NCBI RefSeq assembly: GCF_051106095.1
Contig: NC_135791.1
Span: forward strand, 7,485,001-7,549,000
Source of the DNA: Pogona vitticeps
Taxonomy: Eukaryota > Chordata > Lepidosauria > Squamata > Agamidae
Length of the DNA stretch: 64,000 bases
Direction of reading: 5' to 3'
The translations under genes and the position numbers were made by a program. The notes below the pieces were generated by a model. It was not told the DNA's origin. It saw only the letters and a program-made list of their open reading frames with translations, and made no database searches. The stretch's first letter is position 1; every line of letters begins with the position of its first letter. Below, in pieces: positions 24,792-35,929 of this stretch.

Positions 24792-24848
24792 CTCCCTCCT
24801 TGAGAAGAGGTGGGAGAGACGCTGCCTGAGGGCCTCTTTTGTGGCCAT
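24792..24848 (-). CDS. Candidate first coding exon of the same unidentified gene
   Basis: An ATG in good initiation context (cctgATGG) at 24,846-24,848 opens MATKEALRQRLSHLFSRRE and reaches a strong donor, AGGGAG|gtaagc, in phase 0. This matches the phase-0 acceptor of the 12,237-13,357 exon. The frame is open upstream to about 25,133, where a pyrimidine-rich tract and ttag could be an acceptor, so the coding part may begin earlier. It is also open downstream to 24,658, where a second donor-like sequence (CCAAGG|gtgagt) would leave phase 2 and not fit the known exon. The small basic amphipathic start is plausible for a cytoplasmic or membrane-associated protein. The link between exons is inferred from phase, strand and order only. 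Confidence 0.4.
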
Positions 24849-25683
24849 CAGGCCCACCCGTTGTGAAGGCTGATCCTGACGATGGTCCCGAGGAACATTT
24901 GCAGGAAAAGAGAAGGAGTCAGAGGACGAGCCGAAACTATTCTCATAATGCTCTGCTTGCAAGCTGAGGCAAACCTTGTCACCTGCTTTGTGTAGCCAGA
25001 AGCACTTGGTGTTTGCCTTCACTCCCTCGGCCTCAGGAGTCCCACCTGCCTGGGGAGGATCCGGGTGAAGGTGTGACACCTGCTGACAGATCCAGGCGTG
25101 CCTGGTTGGGAGAGAGGCCAAGAGCAGAGCAGCCTAATCGGGGGCTGGTTGGAGGGGGGGTCAGTTCCAAGCGGGCACTTCTCAAGCTTTGAAAAGACAC
25201 GTCTCTCAGCCTGATCTAGAGCACATCACAAAGATAGGTGAGAACAGACCTTGGCGTGAAGAATGTGGGTGATCACGGAACAAAGGAAGGCTGATTGCCT
25301 TATAGAGAGAACAAAGGAGTCAAAAACGGATGTCCGAGCCAGCGGAGTCTACGGGCAACGCCCCGAGAGGTCTTTTATTAGCATGATTTGCATAGTATGT
25401 TGTGAGAGAGACAGATAGGATACTAGTTACCTAATCGTAATCAGGATTAGCCGAAATAACCCATTGATCATAAGATCTACCTCTAAGTGAAAGGGCAGAA
25501 TAAGGGGTTACCCCGCCTGCTGGCAGCTGCTGCTTCTTGCCAGGAGTGTATGCACATCACTGGAACAGAAGGCAGCTACATCCTTTTAGCAGACGTTTCC
25601 CACAGAAGAAGACTGGGAAGATCGGAGCATAGGTGGTGGTGGTGGAACGGTAGCATTAAAAAAACTGCAGCATGCTGCTTACA

Positions 25684-25905
25684 TACCGCTCCATAGTGCT
25701 TAAAGCATTCTCTGGGTGGTTTACAATTTAATTTTCCAGGCTACACATTGCCCACTCCCCAGCAAGCTGGGCACTCAAATTTATCAACCTCAGAAGAATG
25801 GAAGGCTGAGTGAACCTTGATCCTGCTATCTGGGATTGAACCTGGGTTGTAAGCAGAGTTTTAGCTGCAGTAATGCAGTTTAACCACTGTGCCACGAGGT
25901 TCCTG
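25684..25905 (-). mobile_element. tRNA/L2 SINE, third copy
   Basis: Reverse-orientation copy reading cctcgtggcacagtggttaa from its head, then a ggttcaatccc B box and ccagagaatgctttaagcac near the tail. It lies just upstream of the candidate first exon of the unidentified gene. Confidence 0.87.
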
Positions 25906-26299
25906 CATAAGACACCTGTAAGGCTCCTGCAAAGACTACTCTGCACCTAAGAGAAAACAAAGCAGTTTTCTGAAATGTGAGGAAATGCATCCTCCTAAAT
26001 AAAATGTGAATATGAATTTCTATGAATTTCCGTGTACAAGTTCACATCTGGAAAGAACAGCTGTTACTGCTTAACATTCTGTCTTTCTTTACAACCAGAT
26101 TTTGAATTGAACAGTTCTTTGGATAAGGAAATGCTCTCAAGCAGAGATTTGACTTCTGTAAAACAGGGCACCTAGCCACCTCTAAAGTTGAGCCCCATCA
26201 TGGGAAGTTTCCACCCTAGGCCTTCCCAGAGCTTCAAAGCTTCTCTGACATCACCCATAATCCTTTGACCAGCAGGGCTAATAACCATATTGACTAGAG

Positions 26300-26435
26300 C
26301 AGTGGTCCCCAACCTTGGGCCTCCAGATGTTCTTGGACTTCAACTCCCAAAAATCCTGGCCAGCAGAGGTGGTGGGGAAGGCTTCTGGGAGTTGTAGTCC
26401 AAGAACATCTGGAGGCCCAACGTTGGGGACCACTG
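26300..26435. mobile_element. hAT-type foldback MITE with perfect 8-bp duplication
   Basis: gactagag occurs at 26,292-26,299 and 26,436-26,443. The 136-bp insert is almost a perfect palindrome: its left arm (cagtggtccccaaccttggg and onward) is repeated inverted at the right (cccaacgttggggaccactg). The 8-bp target duplication is the hAT signature. Many diverged relatives with 'ggactacaactcccatcat' occur across the window (near 9,700, 14,400, 18,510, 22,060, 36,800, 60,210). Confidence 0.95.
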
Positions 26436-27980
26436 GACTAGAGGATTCTGGCTTGTAGTCTTAGAGAGTCATTTTTCTAAGCCCATGGCAAAGAACAGCA
26501 GAAATAGTTGGAACTCATGTCCATTGTGGACCAAAACTGTTTTCTCCTGCAAAAGGTCTGCATCAGGGCAGGTTAACTTCTTTCTCCCCACCTGTCTTCC
26601 CTTTGTGGACAGCAACAGTTTCATCTTTTAAACACCTCAAGGCTTGACATCTCTGGAAAATGACTGCAAGCAGAGCCCTTCATGCCAGGTTTTGTGGGAG
26701 AGTCTATAGCTCACGGCCTTCACACATGTGGGGCAGAAAGAAGGTATCAGCTTCAACCTCTGGCATCTATCTTTAATAAGAAGTCAGTGTAGATGATAGC
26801 AAGGGTCTCTGAAAGCTGCTGTTAGTTTGAGCAAACCAAGCAGGTCTTGATGGACAAATAACTAAATCTGGTAGCTGTTTGTATAATAACAAGGACAACA
26901 AAACAACATGCTGTCAAGTTGATTCCAACTTATAGCTACATATGTGTATAGAACAGAACTCCTCATCTTTTCATGCAAATACCCCTGATTGCCCGAAGCT
27001 TTCCCCATTTCGACAGGGCAGCACAGAGCACAAGGGCAGCCTGCTGTAGAGTATTTGTGCAGTGGCTTCGAAATCAGTAACTCTCACCAGCTGGCTGTAA
27101 ACATTGTTATTCCGGCAGATCCAGAACAGAAATGCTGGGAGACACTGGGAAGTACATCTGGAAGGCCCCTGATATCAACTCTCCTCAGTCTGAAGAAGCT
27201 ACTTGGGTGAGTAGTGAAACATTTCAACCCGACAAGAAAGAAGTCCAGTTGCCATGACTCAACTTCCAGGTAACCTCACCTGGATGACTGAGAATCTTCA
27301 CAGATATACTGGGAAGCACAATTCATAAAAGTTACAAACCCAGGCACGGACCTTAAGCTACTTTCTACTCAGTCCCATGTTATTAGATCTCAAAACAAGC
27401 AGAAGGTTTAAGCAATTCAAAGACAAGTTGTTTGGTTCTACATTTAGTAGAATCCCAACTATAAGCAACTGGTATCTGGTGCAAGAGACACACATTTTGA
27501 ATTAAAAGAATTTAGAAGGCCAGGAACTTCTGGTGACTACAAGAAGAAATGAACAGGAGAAGCCTCCATCTCGGAAACAGAGTTAAAAGTTTTTTTAAAC
27601 TGTGATGAAGACTTGTAAACACAGAAGTAGCTGAATCCCAGATTCTTCCATCTGGAATTGAAAAATAAACTGAAGCTGCTCCATCTCAGCTTAGGCAAAT
27701 GAGACTGTACTTCTGCTAATGTGTCCCCCCCCCGCATTCCAAATGACAAAGCTTGGAAATGTTACCTTTAAAATAAAAATTGTTGGCCATCACGGCAGGG
27801 GGACTCTGGAGCTGTAGCCCAAAACTTGAGCTTCTTCAAGCTCTGCCAAAAGGCTACCCAATTAAGTCTGAAGATTTGATTCTATGCCCAGATCTAACAC
27901 CCTGCACGCTGGGCGACGCCTTTGAGTCTTGAACATTTGGCGGAAAGGAAGAGAAACGTCGGAGTCCATTCTCCACAAAC

Positions 27981-27986
27981 TTTATT
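27981..27986 (-). terminator. Candidate LIN28A poly(A) signal AATAAA
   Basis: The minus strand reads accAATAAAgtttg here. It is a canonical hexamer at the far end of the block carrying the microRNA sites, followed in the mRNA sense by T-rich sequence. Cleavage would fall near 27,960-27,970. Other hexamers cannot be excluded without transcript data. Confidence 0.55.
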
Positions 27987-27999
27987 GGTTTCCATCGTT

Positions 28000-28520
28000 T
28001 TCCATTACTAGTACAAAAAATGATAATAAGGGAGAGGAAATAAAATGCAGCGACGGGGGTTTCTGACATCACTGCAAGACATAATCAGCAGGAAAGCTGC
28101 TTCTTCGGACAGAGTCCTGCAGCCCAGACACGATCCTCCACCCCCCCATCCAAAAGAACCCAACACAGTCAACCCTCTTAGTCTAACCCTGGCCCGCCCC
28201 CCCGCCTCCCCTTCCCACTCCTTGCTTCATAAAAATTCAAGAGTCTGACACAAAAGAAGCTTTGGTTGCTAGCAGTAAACATGAAGTTACATTCGTTTTG
28301 TCTCCTAATACACACTCATGTATGTAGCCACGCAAGAAATCACTGCCCCCCCTGCCCTCCCGCCCCCATACATTCAATGCCCCCCATAATTCCACAGTGA
28401 CCCTGAGTGCAGGAACAGCACTAGCCCCCCCTGCAATTCACACTGTATTCCCCAAATGCATAGTGTCCATCACTGTCTAACGCTAGCGATTGATTTGAAA
28501 AGACCTGAGTTCTAGAAATC
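28000..28520. other. C-rich end of the LIN28A 3' UTR
   Basis: Several runs of six to eight C on the plus strand (G-runs in the mRNA) near 28,140, 28,200, 28,350 and 28,425, close to the poly(A) site. No coding signal. Confidence 0.5.
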
Positions 28521-29204
28521 CTCTTTTCAGTCCCAGAGCCGGAGATGGAAGTTACCTTTGAGTTATCACTTCTGGGAGTTGTTGTTCAAAGTAACTTTCC
28601 TCATCACTGCCCAGGATACATCCCTAAGGACTCCCAAACGATTCTGCAAACTGGAGGGCAGAGGAACTCCCTGTCACAGTACCAGCAGAATTCACCTCTT
28701 CACCCAACAACGCTGACCGATAAATCGCTGTTACCTGAGAAGCCCGGTCATCCTCGTTGCGGGAAGAGATCGGAAAGGGGCCCACTAACTAGCTTTCATG
28801 TGGCAGTGCTAAAAAGTGGCAAGGTACAAAGTGGCTCACTTTTAAGAACAGTGAATACAACATCATGCTGTAGTCATCGGACAAGGAATCAATCATGATA
28901 AGCTAAGCTACACGCGCTCTGGCTCACAAAGCCTAATCTGAATATTGCTGAGGTAACAGGGAAAAAAATAACGTAAAATTTATGGTTTTGGATCACAACT
29001 CCTAGCATCCACCCCCAGCCACAGCCATGTTGGTTAGGGATTCTGGGAGTCGTAGTCCAAATGGTAATCTCCACACACACCCCGGCCAAGCTTTGTGTTG
29101 CATCATGTTATGATATTCAGTCTTCATAAAGGTACATTTCCAACTCCTCTACATTCTGTTGCAAATATCCATCACACGCTTTGGCTATATTTTTCTCTCC
29201 AGTT

Positions 29205-29212
29205 TGTAAACA
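29205..29212 (-). promoter_or_regulatory. miR-30 8-mer seed site
   Basis: The plus strand is tgtaaaca, identical to the miR-30 5' end; the mRNA reads UGUUUACA. A 7-mer-m8 match lies at 28,275-28,281. miR-30 has been reported to repress LIN28A in mammals. These are seed matches only, without pairing or conservation tests. Confidence 0.5.
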
Positions 29213-29475
29213 ATTGTCCAAGAGGAAACTGGAAAGATACCAGAAAAATTTACATAAAATATTTACACATCCTAAACATTTAGAAGGAAATAGGGGAAAC
29301 AATGATATGTGGGTTTTGTTTTTTTTGAGAGAGACTGATACAAAAGTAGAAGGGGTGGCATTTTCAGCTTTGGTTATACCTAGAGAAACTATCATGTCTT
29401 CCGTTAACCCAGAGCAAAGTAAATAAACCAAGGTATTCTACTGCACTTCACCCAAATGGCACAGAGAATTTATCC

Positions 29476-29483
29476 TGAGGTAG
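29476..29483 (-). promoter_or_regulatory. let-7 8-mer seed site in LIN28A 3' UTR
   Basis: The plus strand is tgaggtag, so the mRNA reads CUACCUCA, a perfect 8-mer match to let-7. A 7-mer-m8 (31,922-31,928) and a 7-mer-A1 (28,949-28,955) lie in the same UTR. let-7 repression of LIN28A is the established return arm of the LIN28/let-7 switch. Function at this site is inferred from the match. Confidence 0.7.
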
Positions 29484-29958
29484 ATACGGTAAAGATTCCC
29501 CCCTACGACATTGTCAAAAACAACATGTTGTCTGTTTCCTGTCCCCCCGTTCTGCAAGCATTATTCCTGCAAAATGGGCAGCCAAGGGGCATTCCCGGCC
29601 TTTGGCACTTGAATCTTAGTCAATGTATTTTCTCTCAAATTCAGCTAAGTTGTTTTTTTCTTCTTATCTATCAGCAAGATATTTGCAGTCTATGCAGCAA
29701 GGGGGAAAATGTTTAACTCCAGTTTGAGCAAGACATCGAGTTGGTTCTAGATTCAGAAAGATTTAAAGGTCAGCATATGGGAATCAACAAGATGAAAATC
29801 AACGTCTAACTTAAGCCCCACAGAATTTACTGGATCAATTTTTTAAGTTCAACTAAATCCAGAAGCAACTTGTGTTTTTTTTTAATGGATCTCAGTTCTA
29901 CTTAATTCAATGCAATTAGTAATGGCCATGGTCTTACACCCTGGCTAGCCATTCAATC

Positions 29959-29966
29959 TCTTTGGT
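29959..29966 (-). promoter_or_regulatory. miR-9 8-mer seed site
   Basis: The plus strand is tctttggt, so the mRNA reads ACCAAAGA, an 8-mer match to miR-9. Two 7-mer matches lie at 28,260-28,266 and 29,368-29,374. Three hits to one seed in about 5.3 kb exceed the roughly 0.3 expected for a given 7-mer at equal base use, but the count is small. Confidence 0.45.
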
Positions 29967-31592
29967 AAGGAATTCTGGACCATGGCAGATGATTGACCCA
30001 GGAGAAATGAGTCAAGAGTAGCCAAGAGTCTATGTTTGGCTTTGATGTTTTACGTTCTCCATATCCAATACAAAATTTGTGACTTGATTACTCTTCTCTC
30101 TCCTCCCAAACAACAGACCTTAAACTTTTACTCTATGTTCAGAGTGTTAAAATAAAGTCTTCCCATAGCCAAATAACTATCCAGGGCTTAAAAGAGTGGA
30201 AGCTTATTGTTGCATCAACATCTGAGAGAAGGACCAATGCCTGTTAGATGTCCGGGCTTACAACTTTCTTCATCACCAGCCAACACAGTGTCACCACTGG
30301 CTGGCCTACCAGAATGGGGAGAACTGGCTCAAACAGATTTTGTGGAACAGCTTCACCATTCCTTCTTCTTGGTTTTTTCACGTGGAATCTTTTGACCTGG
30401 AGCCTAGGTGGAACCCCGACAAGAGTAAGGCATTGCTGAAAGAATGAGATATCCCATGGGTACAGCTGATATTTAGTTTGGTTTAAGCTCCGCTGCAGCT
30501 GGTAAATTAAAAATGGGTTGCATCCAATGGAAGAGGGATCTAAAGGTAAAGACAGACAACAGTTTTCTGCCGCTGCCTAACTCTGCCTATTAGATGGGCT
30601 AGCTAAACCTGGTCATTTTTCACAGACAACTAAAGAGAAAATCTCAGCCAGTTGCTCTCAGTGGTAGAAGAGAGAATGGAGCAAGAGTATAATGATACAT
30701 CACCAATACATGGAGGCTTATGGTTCAGACACCTTGGATACTCTCATGTCAGGTTCTTCTTCTGCCTTTCATGTCTACTCTTTGGCTACAACAGTAGAAC
30801 GACACTCTTGTGATGTTCTTAACAGCACCGAGAAACACCATCGGAAGGCTGTACTTGGGCACAGATGAAATGGACAGAATGAATACCCTCAAGTATTTTG
30901 GTACTTGAAGCATAAGATCCAAATCCTACTCCTGCTCTTTCACAAATGTGTGGCAATGAAAAGTGACTGTATACGTAACTACCTGGTGAATCAAGAAATG
31001 CTACAAACATTAAAAATGGATGGAATTTTGAAAGCAGAAATGGGGGAAGAGGTGTCCCGTCCTAGACGCTGAAACTATGAAGAAACACAGATAGTGCCGC
31101 CTTAGATTTACATCTTAATCATTCTCTCCTATTGTTTGCTCACTTGTCTTCAGCTGCCCCCGAGGATAACCCCGTAAGGATGCTCTCTGGCATAAGCCCT
31201 TCTGCAAGGAACAAGAGTTTGCATTTCGATGGCAAAGCTTAAGAGGACATTGTACCCCCTTCCCCATGAACCGTGCCTCAAATCCTTTCAGCTTCATGTG
31301 AACATGGGGTTGGGGGAGCTATCAAAACCCAGCAGGCCTTCTTCAACAGGGTGCCCTCCAGATGGGTTGACTACAACTCCCATGCTCCCCAGTCTCCTTC
31401 GGAGGGCACCAGGTTGGAGAAAGCTGAAATGCCATTATCTTTAAACATCATCCACATGTAAGCACAGCAAAGCCGAACGACAGTTTTAAAACACTAGACT
31501 TGTTCTTTGTGCTGTGAAAGTTAACAACATCAAAAACAAAATCTGGCAGAGGTCCCCAACTGTACCACCCCAGAGGCTGCTGAGCTTCTTCA

Positions 31593-31601
31593 TCCCTGAG
31601 A
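31593..31601 (-). promoter_or_regulatory. miR-125 (lin-4 family) 8-mer seed site
   Basis: The plus strand is tccctgaga, the first nine bases of miR-125, so the mRNA carries UCUCAGGGA. A second 7-mer match lies at 28,401-28,407. lin-4/miR-125 control of lin-28 is known from nematodes to mammals; use of this particular site is inferred. Confidence 0.65.
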
Positions 31602-33322
31602 TGTGCTAGAATACCTGAGAATACATTGCAGGAATCATGTCCTCTATTATTTTTTTTTCCTTTTTCTTTTTTTCTCTCTTAAAGATTAAAATATACAAAA
31701 ATACAAAACAGAATATTTATACTTTTTTTTAAAAAAAACCAACAACCAAAAGAATATTTACCAAAACGAAAAGAAAACAAACCCAAAGATACGTCATACA
31801 CGCACGTCGTAGTGCAGGTTACTCCACAGAGCTTCAGAGCAGAGAGGGAGGCCCTAACCCCACTCCCCATGTCTCGCACGGCAAGTCCAGCTGTCCGCGG
31901 GAGCAAAATAAATTAAAGGCAGAGGTAGAGAAACCAGGCAGGGCAAGGCAGCAGCAGTTGGTTTGGTTTGGTTTTGAGAGGGGAGATTCAAACTCGGAGC
32001 CCTTGTGCTTATGTTTAAAGTCAATACTGTGGGTCACGTGCTGAATTTGGCTCTGGGATTTTAGAAGCCTCAGATGATCAACAATAAAACAAATTTACTG
32101 TGTGTCTCTCTGTATGTGTCTGTGTGTGTCTGTGTGTGAGAGAGAGACAGAGAGACAGAGAGAAGAGAAACAGACAGGTGGAGAATATAGTGGTGTACTG
32201 AGGTGTACACACAAAGCACAACGTGCCAGTGGTCAAATTTAGGCCTCACAACTGAAAACAGGCTGCTGAAAAGAAAATAGTAAGAAGTTGTTTTAAAACT
32301 CTCCATTGACAAAAGAGCCAATAACATTTCCTCAAAAGCTCAAGTTTTAAAGCTGTCCATATAGACCTAGGAAATCCCAGTAAAGCTGATAGTGTGTTTG
32401 TGTGGGAGAGAGGAGATATTTTGGCCAACTCTGTCTGGATGGAAAAAGGAACAATATCATGTCTGAACTGTGCTGTCCCCACCAGAGATGTGAAGTTTAA
32501 GCAAAGTGTGAGAGTCAGGGTCCCGGACAGCCTGCTAACTCCTTAGGTCTGGAAGGGAAAACACATTTCTTTCTGTCACTTGAAGGAGAGTTCAGAAGTT
32601 TTAATTTAGGCAGAATGCAGCCTTCCCGAGCTTGGCATGCTCCAAATGGACTGGGCCACAATCCTATAAAGTCCAACTAGCAAAGTCACACCAGCTAAGG
32701 GCAACGGGGTTGTAGTCCATTCCACTGAGAGCAGTGGTTCTCAAAGCAGGGCTTCTGGGAAGTGTAGGTCAAGAAATCTGAAGCTCTAAGTACAGGGAAA
32801 CCATGTGCCGGAGAATGCCAGGATGGGGAAGGCTGCCAGAATTGCTATTTGTTCTGCCTCGTTTTCTTAGGAAAATTCTTAGGAATCGGCTGAAGGACTT
32901 GGAAAAAGCTGTAACTACCTTATGGCTGTGCTAAATCTCTGTCTCTTATCTCTCACTCAATCACACACACACACATCTTCAAGGTTGTATGTTTTTTAAA
33001 AAGTCTGAATCTTTTGATTGGTGGACAAAGCAAAGGCTGTGGAAGGTGCTATTGCCTCCCCAATTTCTCAGAACGGACTATTTCAAGATGAGGCCCACAG
33101 ATCTCGTCCCAAGACTAAATGAGGCAGAGGGACCCTGTGCGAACAATATCCAGTCTCCCCTCTGCTGAATACTTGTCCCATTTTGGGGTTAGCTGCTGCC
33201 CACCTTCCCGTTGCCTGCCTTCCCTATATCTGGAGGCAGAGGCTGGTGACTGCTCCCCCGTTTTGCTGACTTGATGCCCTGAAGCCTATAAATCCCGTTG
33301 ACCCCTTAGTGGTTTCCCGACA

Positions 33323-33539
33323 TCATTCCCTGGTTTCCGGAAGAAGGGCTGAGCTGTGCATTTCCTCCTCCTCCTCCCGGACGTAGGCGGGCTTTCCCTG
33401 AGAACTGGGCGACTGCTGCGTTTTGACAGGGCAGTTGGCCACCATGTGGGCAATGCTTTGGCAGAAGTGGCATTTCTTGGGCTGCGGGGGAAGCTTGCAT
33501 TCTTTGGCATGATGATCCAGGCCGCCGCAGTTGTAGCAT
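33323..33539 (-). CDS. LIN28A: LIN28A last coding exon (zinc knuckles, stop)
   Basis: LIN28A is an RNA-binding protein that blocks let-7 precursor processing and modulates mRNA translation in stem and germ cells. This exon encodes both CCHC zinc knuckles, CYNCGGLDHHAKEC and CHFCQSIAHMVANC, which in the known family bind the GGAG motif of pre-let-7. It then encodes a Gln/Ser/Pro linker, an acidic run (EEEEE) and the C-terminus ALLPETRE before a TGA at 33,323-33,325. The acceptor is a pyrimidine stretch ending in cag just above 33,539, and its phase (one base plus TGC) fits the donor of the exon at 38,110. All eight zinc ligands are present and there is no frameshift. The residues match vertebrate LIN28A rather than LIN28B, which has a longer basic tail. 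Identity rests on recalled family sequence, not a search. Confidence 0.97.
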
Positions 33540-34840
33540 CTGGTAAAGAAGAAAAAAAGCAGGTAGGTGGGAGAAGAAGAAGCAGGTTAGGCGTGCTTAT
33601 TAGAAACTGGGGGAAAACCTCAACTGTCTTGTTGTCTTAAGAGCCAAAACTAGACATTAGAGTTGATGTGTTACTAGGCTGGAAGAAAATACAATTGTCA
33701 CAGCAGGAGCATGTCACAACTCCCATAGTTTGCTCTGTTTTATGACCGGTCTTCTCAAGCTAAACACAGGCTTTGTTTGAAAGTGGGATTTCAGTCCTGG
33801 AACGCTGATGATTCCCGCTTCTGTTTAAAAGCTAGCTGTAATGTAGTTTGCTATCATAATGAGATTACACAAGACAATTTATTAAATCCATTCATTTGAA
33901 GTCTCAACGCAAGGCTTAAGAGCCTATGGCCATTCAGAAGTTGCTGGACAGCCACACCCATCAGTTTTGATTCATTTTCGTGCTAGCTAGGACTGACGGG
34001 TGCTGAAGGATCATCCTCTTAAATCTCGACTACTGTCCCTCTAAATGTTTCAGATCCTGGCTCCCAGAAACCCCGGCCAGCATAGCCAATAATCAAGGAT
34101 TTCGTAATTTTAAAAAGAACATGCTACACAATTAAAAGAAGCACATCCGTGAAGTTCTCCTGGGCCTGGGACTTTTCAGAATGTAGCTTTGCAGGCCTCC
34201 CATGGTCAAACATTTCCTACTACGGAAAGGTTAGGAAGATAGCTAACCATGCTGACTTTCCTTAGGAAATGTTTTGGGGGGAAAGAAAGTGCCAGAGCAT
34301 TCAATAATGCCGTTCCGTCAACTTTTACGCAGCACAGTGAATAGCAAACGCTGTACTAATTATTTCTTAAGTTGATGGACTGCCCCACAGTTCCTTTGAT
34401 ACCGTTCCTACCGTAAGAACCATCCTGGTTCTCTTCAGTGGCTGAATGAGCTTTTGCAATTTGCCTACAACCATTATTTAACATTGCAGTATAAACTGAA
34501 GGGCACATAAGCACTAACTTTTAACAAACAATCCTATAGATGCCATTTAAGCTTGAGGTTGGGTGGATGGAAAGAGACACCACAGACATACCAAATGTAT
34601 CTTCTTCTGCCACATCCAGGCAGTTGCATTGGCATATCTTTTGTGGCCATGGCATATTTTGTGGGGTACTAGAACAGCAGAATTTCCATTGCCACAGAAC
34701 CCAGTCTCTCCAAATTCAAATGTCCTTGAGCTCGGCCTCCTTTGCCACTGGCCATATTAGCTGGGGCTGCAGTCCAAAACATATGGAGGGCACCAAAGCA
34801 GAGGACTCCAGGAACAACCTCTCAGGTGACAGCAGTTGAG

Positions 34841-35290
34841 GGATAGTTAGTTAGGCATCCTTCAGTCTCGAGAGACTATGGCAATGTGCTCTGTATGGAG
34901 GACTTGGAACGGCATCTAGTGTGGCTGAGGAGGCCAATTTGAGAGTGACAATCCCTTCCACACTGAAGACAAATACAATCTGTACCCCGTCCAGCTCCCT
35001 GATTTTGCTGCTTCCAGGACTGCCTCTTTGCCTCGGCCTGCTGGACAAGGGTCTCTTCAAATTGGGAGAGGCTGTGATGCAACGCCTGCCTCCAGGCTGA
35101 ACGCTAAGATGTCAGGGTTTCCCATCTGTTGAGGTCCATTCCTAAGGCCTTCAGATCCTGCTTGCAGATATCCTTGTATCACATCTGTGGTCTCCCTCTG
35201 GGGCAATTTCCCTGCACTAATTCACCATACAGGAGATCTTTTGGAATCTGACCATCATCCATTCTCACAACATGCCGGATTTAACTGCTG
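34841..35290 (-). mobile_element. LINE 3' fragment encoding a C-terminal zinc finger
   Basis: The minus-strand translation includes SLSQFEETLVQQAEAKRQSW and then CLQCGRDCHSQIGLLSHTR, a C2H-type finger that ends the protein of some non-LTR retrotransposons. It lies in LIN28A intron 3. The clade is not certain. A second copy is at 47,110. Confidence 0.75.
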
Positions 35291-35929
35291 TTATTCCCTC
35301 CTTACCACAACCTCCCCCACCCTCAGACTAGTCTTTTTGCAAGAGTGTTGAGAATTTTTTGAGAGCTACCGATATTTAGCCCCACCCCAGAATAGGCACT
35401 GCCAAATATACACATGGATAAAAATTCTGACAGGCAGAAGTCAGACCTGTGTAAGTGTGTGCGCCATTTTCCTGTGAACCTTCTAAAACTCTGCCTTGAG
35501 GATGTCCCACTTTCCATTTCTGCTAAGGTCCAGCCATTGAAATTAAAAATATTAAATGCATGCTTGATTTATGCCATGTTGCTCCTTAAATAAACTGATT
35601 CAAAACTTTAGATAGGAAAAAAAATGAAGTACGAATAGGAATGCCGCTAGAGGGCAGCCCTGCTTTGCCATGACATTGTTAATAACAGGTCAGATCCCAG
35701 TTTATTTCCACCTTTTGTGGAAAGACAAGACAGACCGACTGATCACAGAACTGGAAGAGCGGGTGACACCTTTATTCATTGGAGAGCTAAAAATTAAGCA
35801 AATCGCAAACTTTTGTGGATAAAATTCCACTTCTTCAGGCTTAGCACAACTCCCCCAAGTACAGCGGGGGGAAAATTGTAGACAAAAGTCCAGAAATTGA
35901 TGGTACATGTCTGCAAGAGGAAATGTTGA

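Larger units (their letters stand above)
27965..33322 (-). other. LIN28A: LIN28A presumptive 3' UTR
   Basis: The roughly 5.3 kb between the LIN28A stop and the poly(A) signal at 27,981 contains no further LIN28A coding sequence and few recognisable transposons. It holds exact seed matches for let-7, miR-125, miR-30 and miR-9 in the mRNA sense. Small hAT-like relics (the 'actacaactcccat' type near 28,990-29,070, 31,340-31,420 and 32,730-32,780) sit inside it. That it is one continuous UTR is inference; earlier poly(A) sites could shorten it. It would be longer than the human LIN28A 3' UTR, which I recall as about 3 kb. Confidence 0.65.

Noticed and set aside
28545-28898. 117-codon plus-strand frame
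   Set aside because: Lies antisense in the LIN28A 3' UTR and shows no domain or codon pattern.
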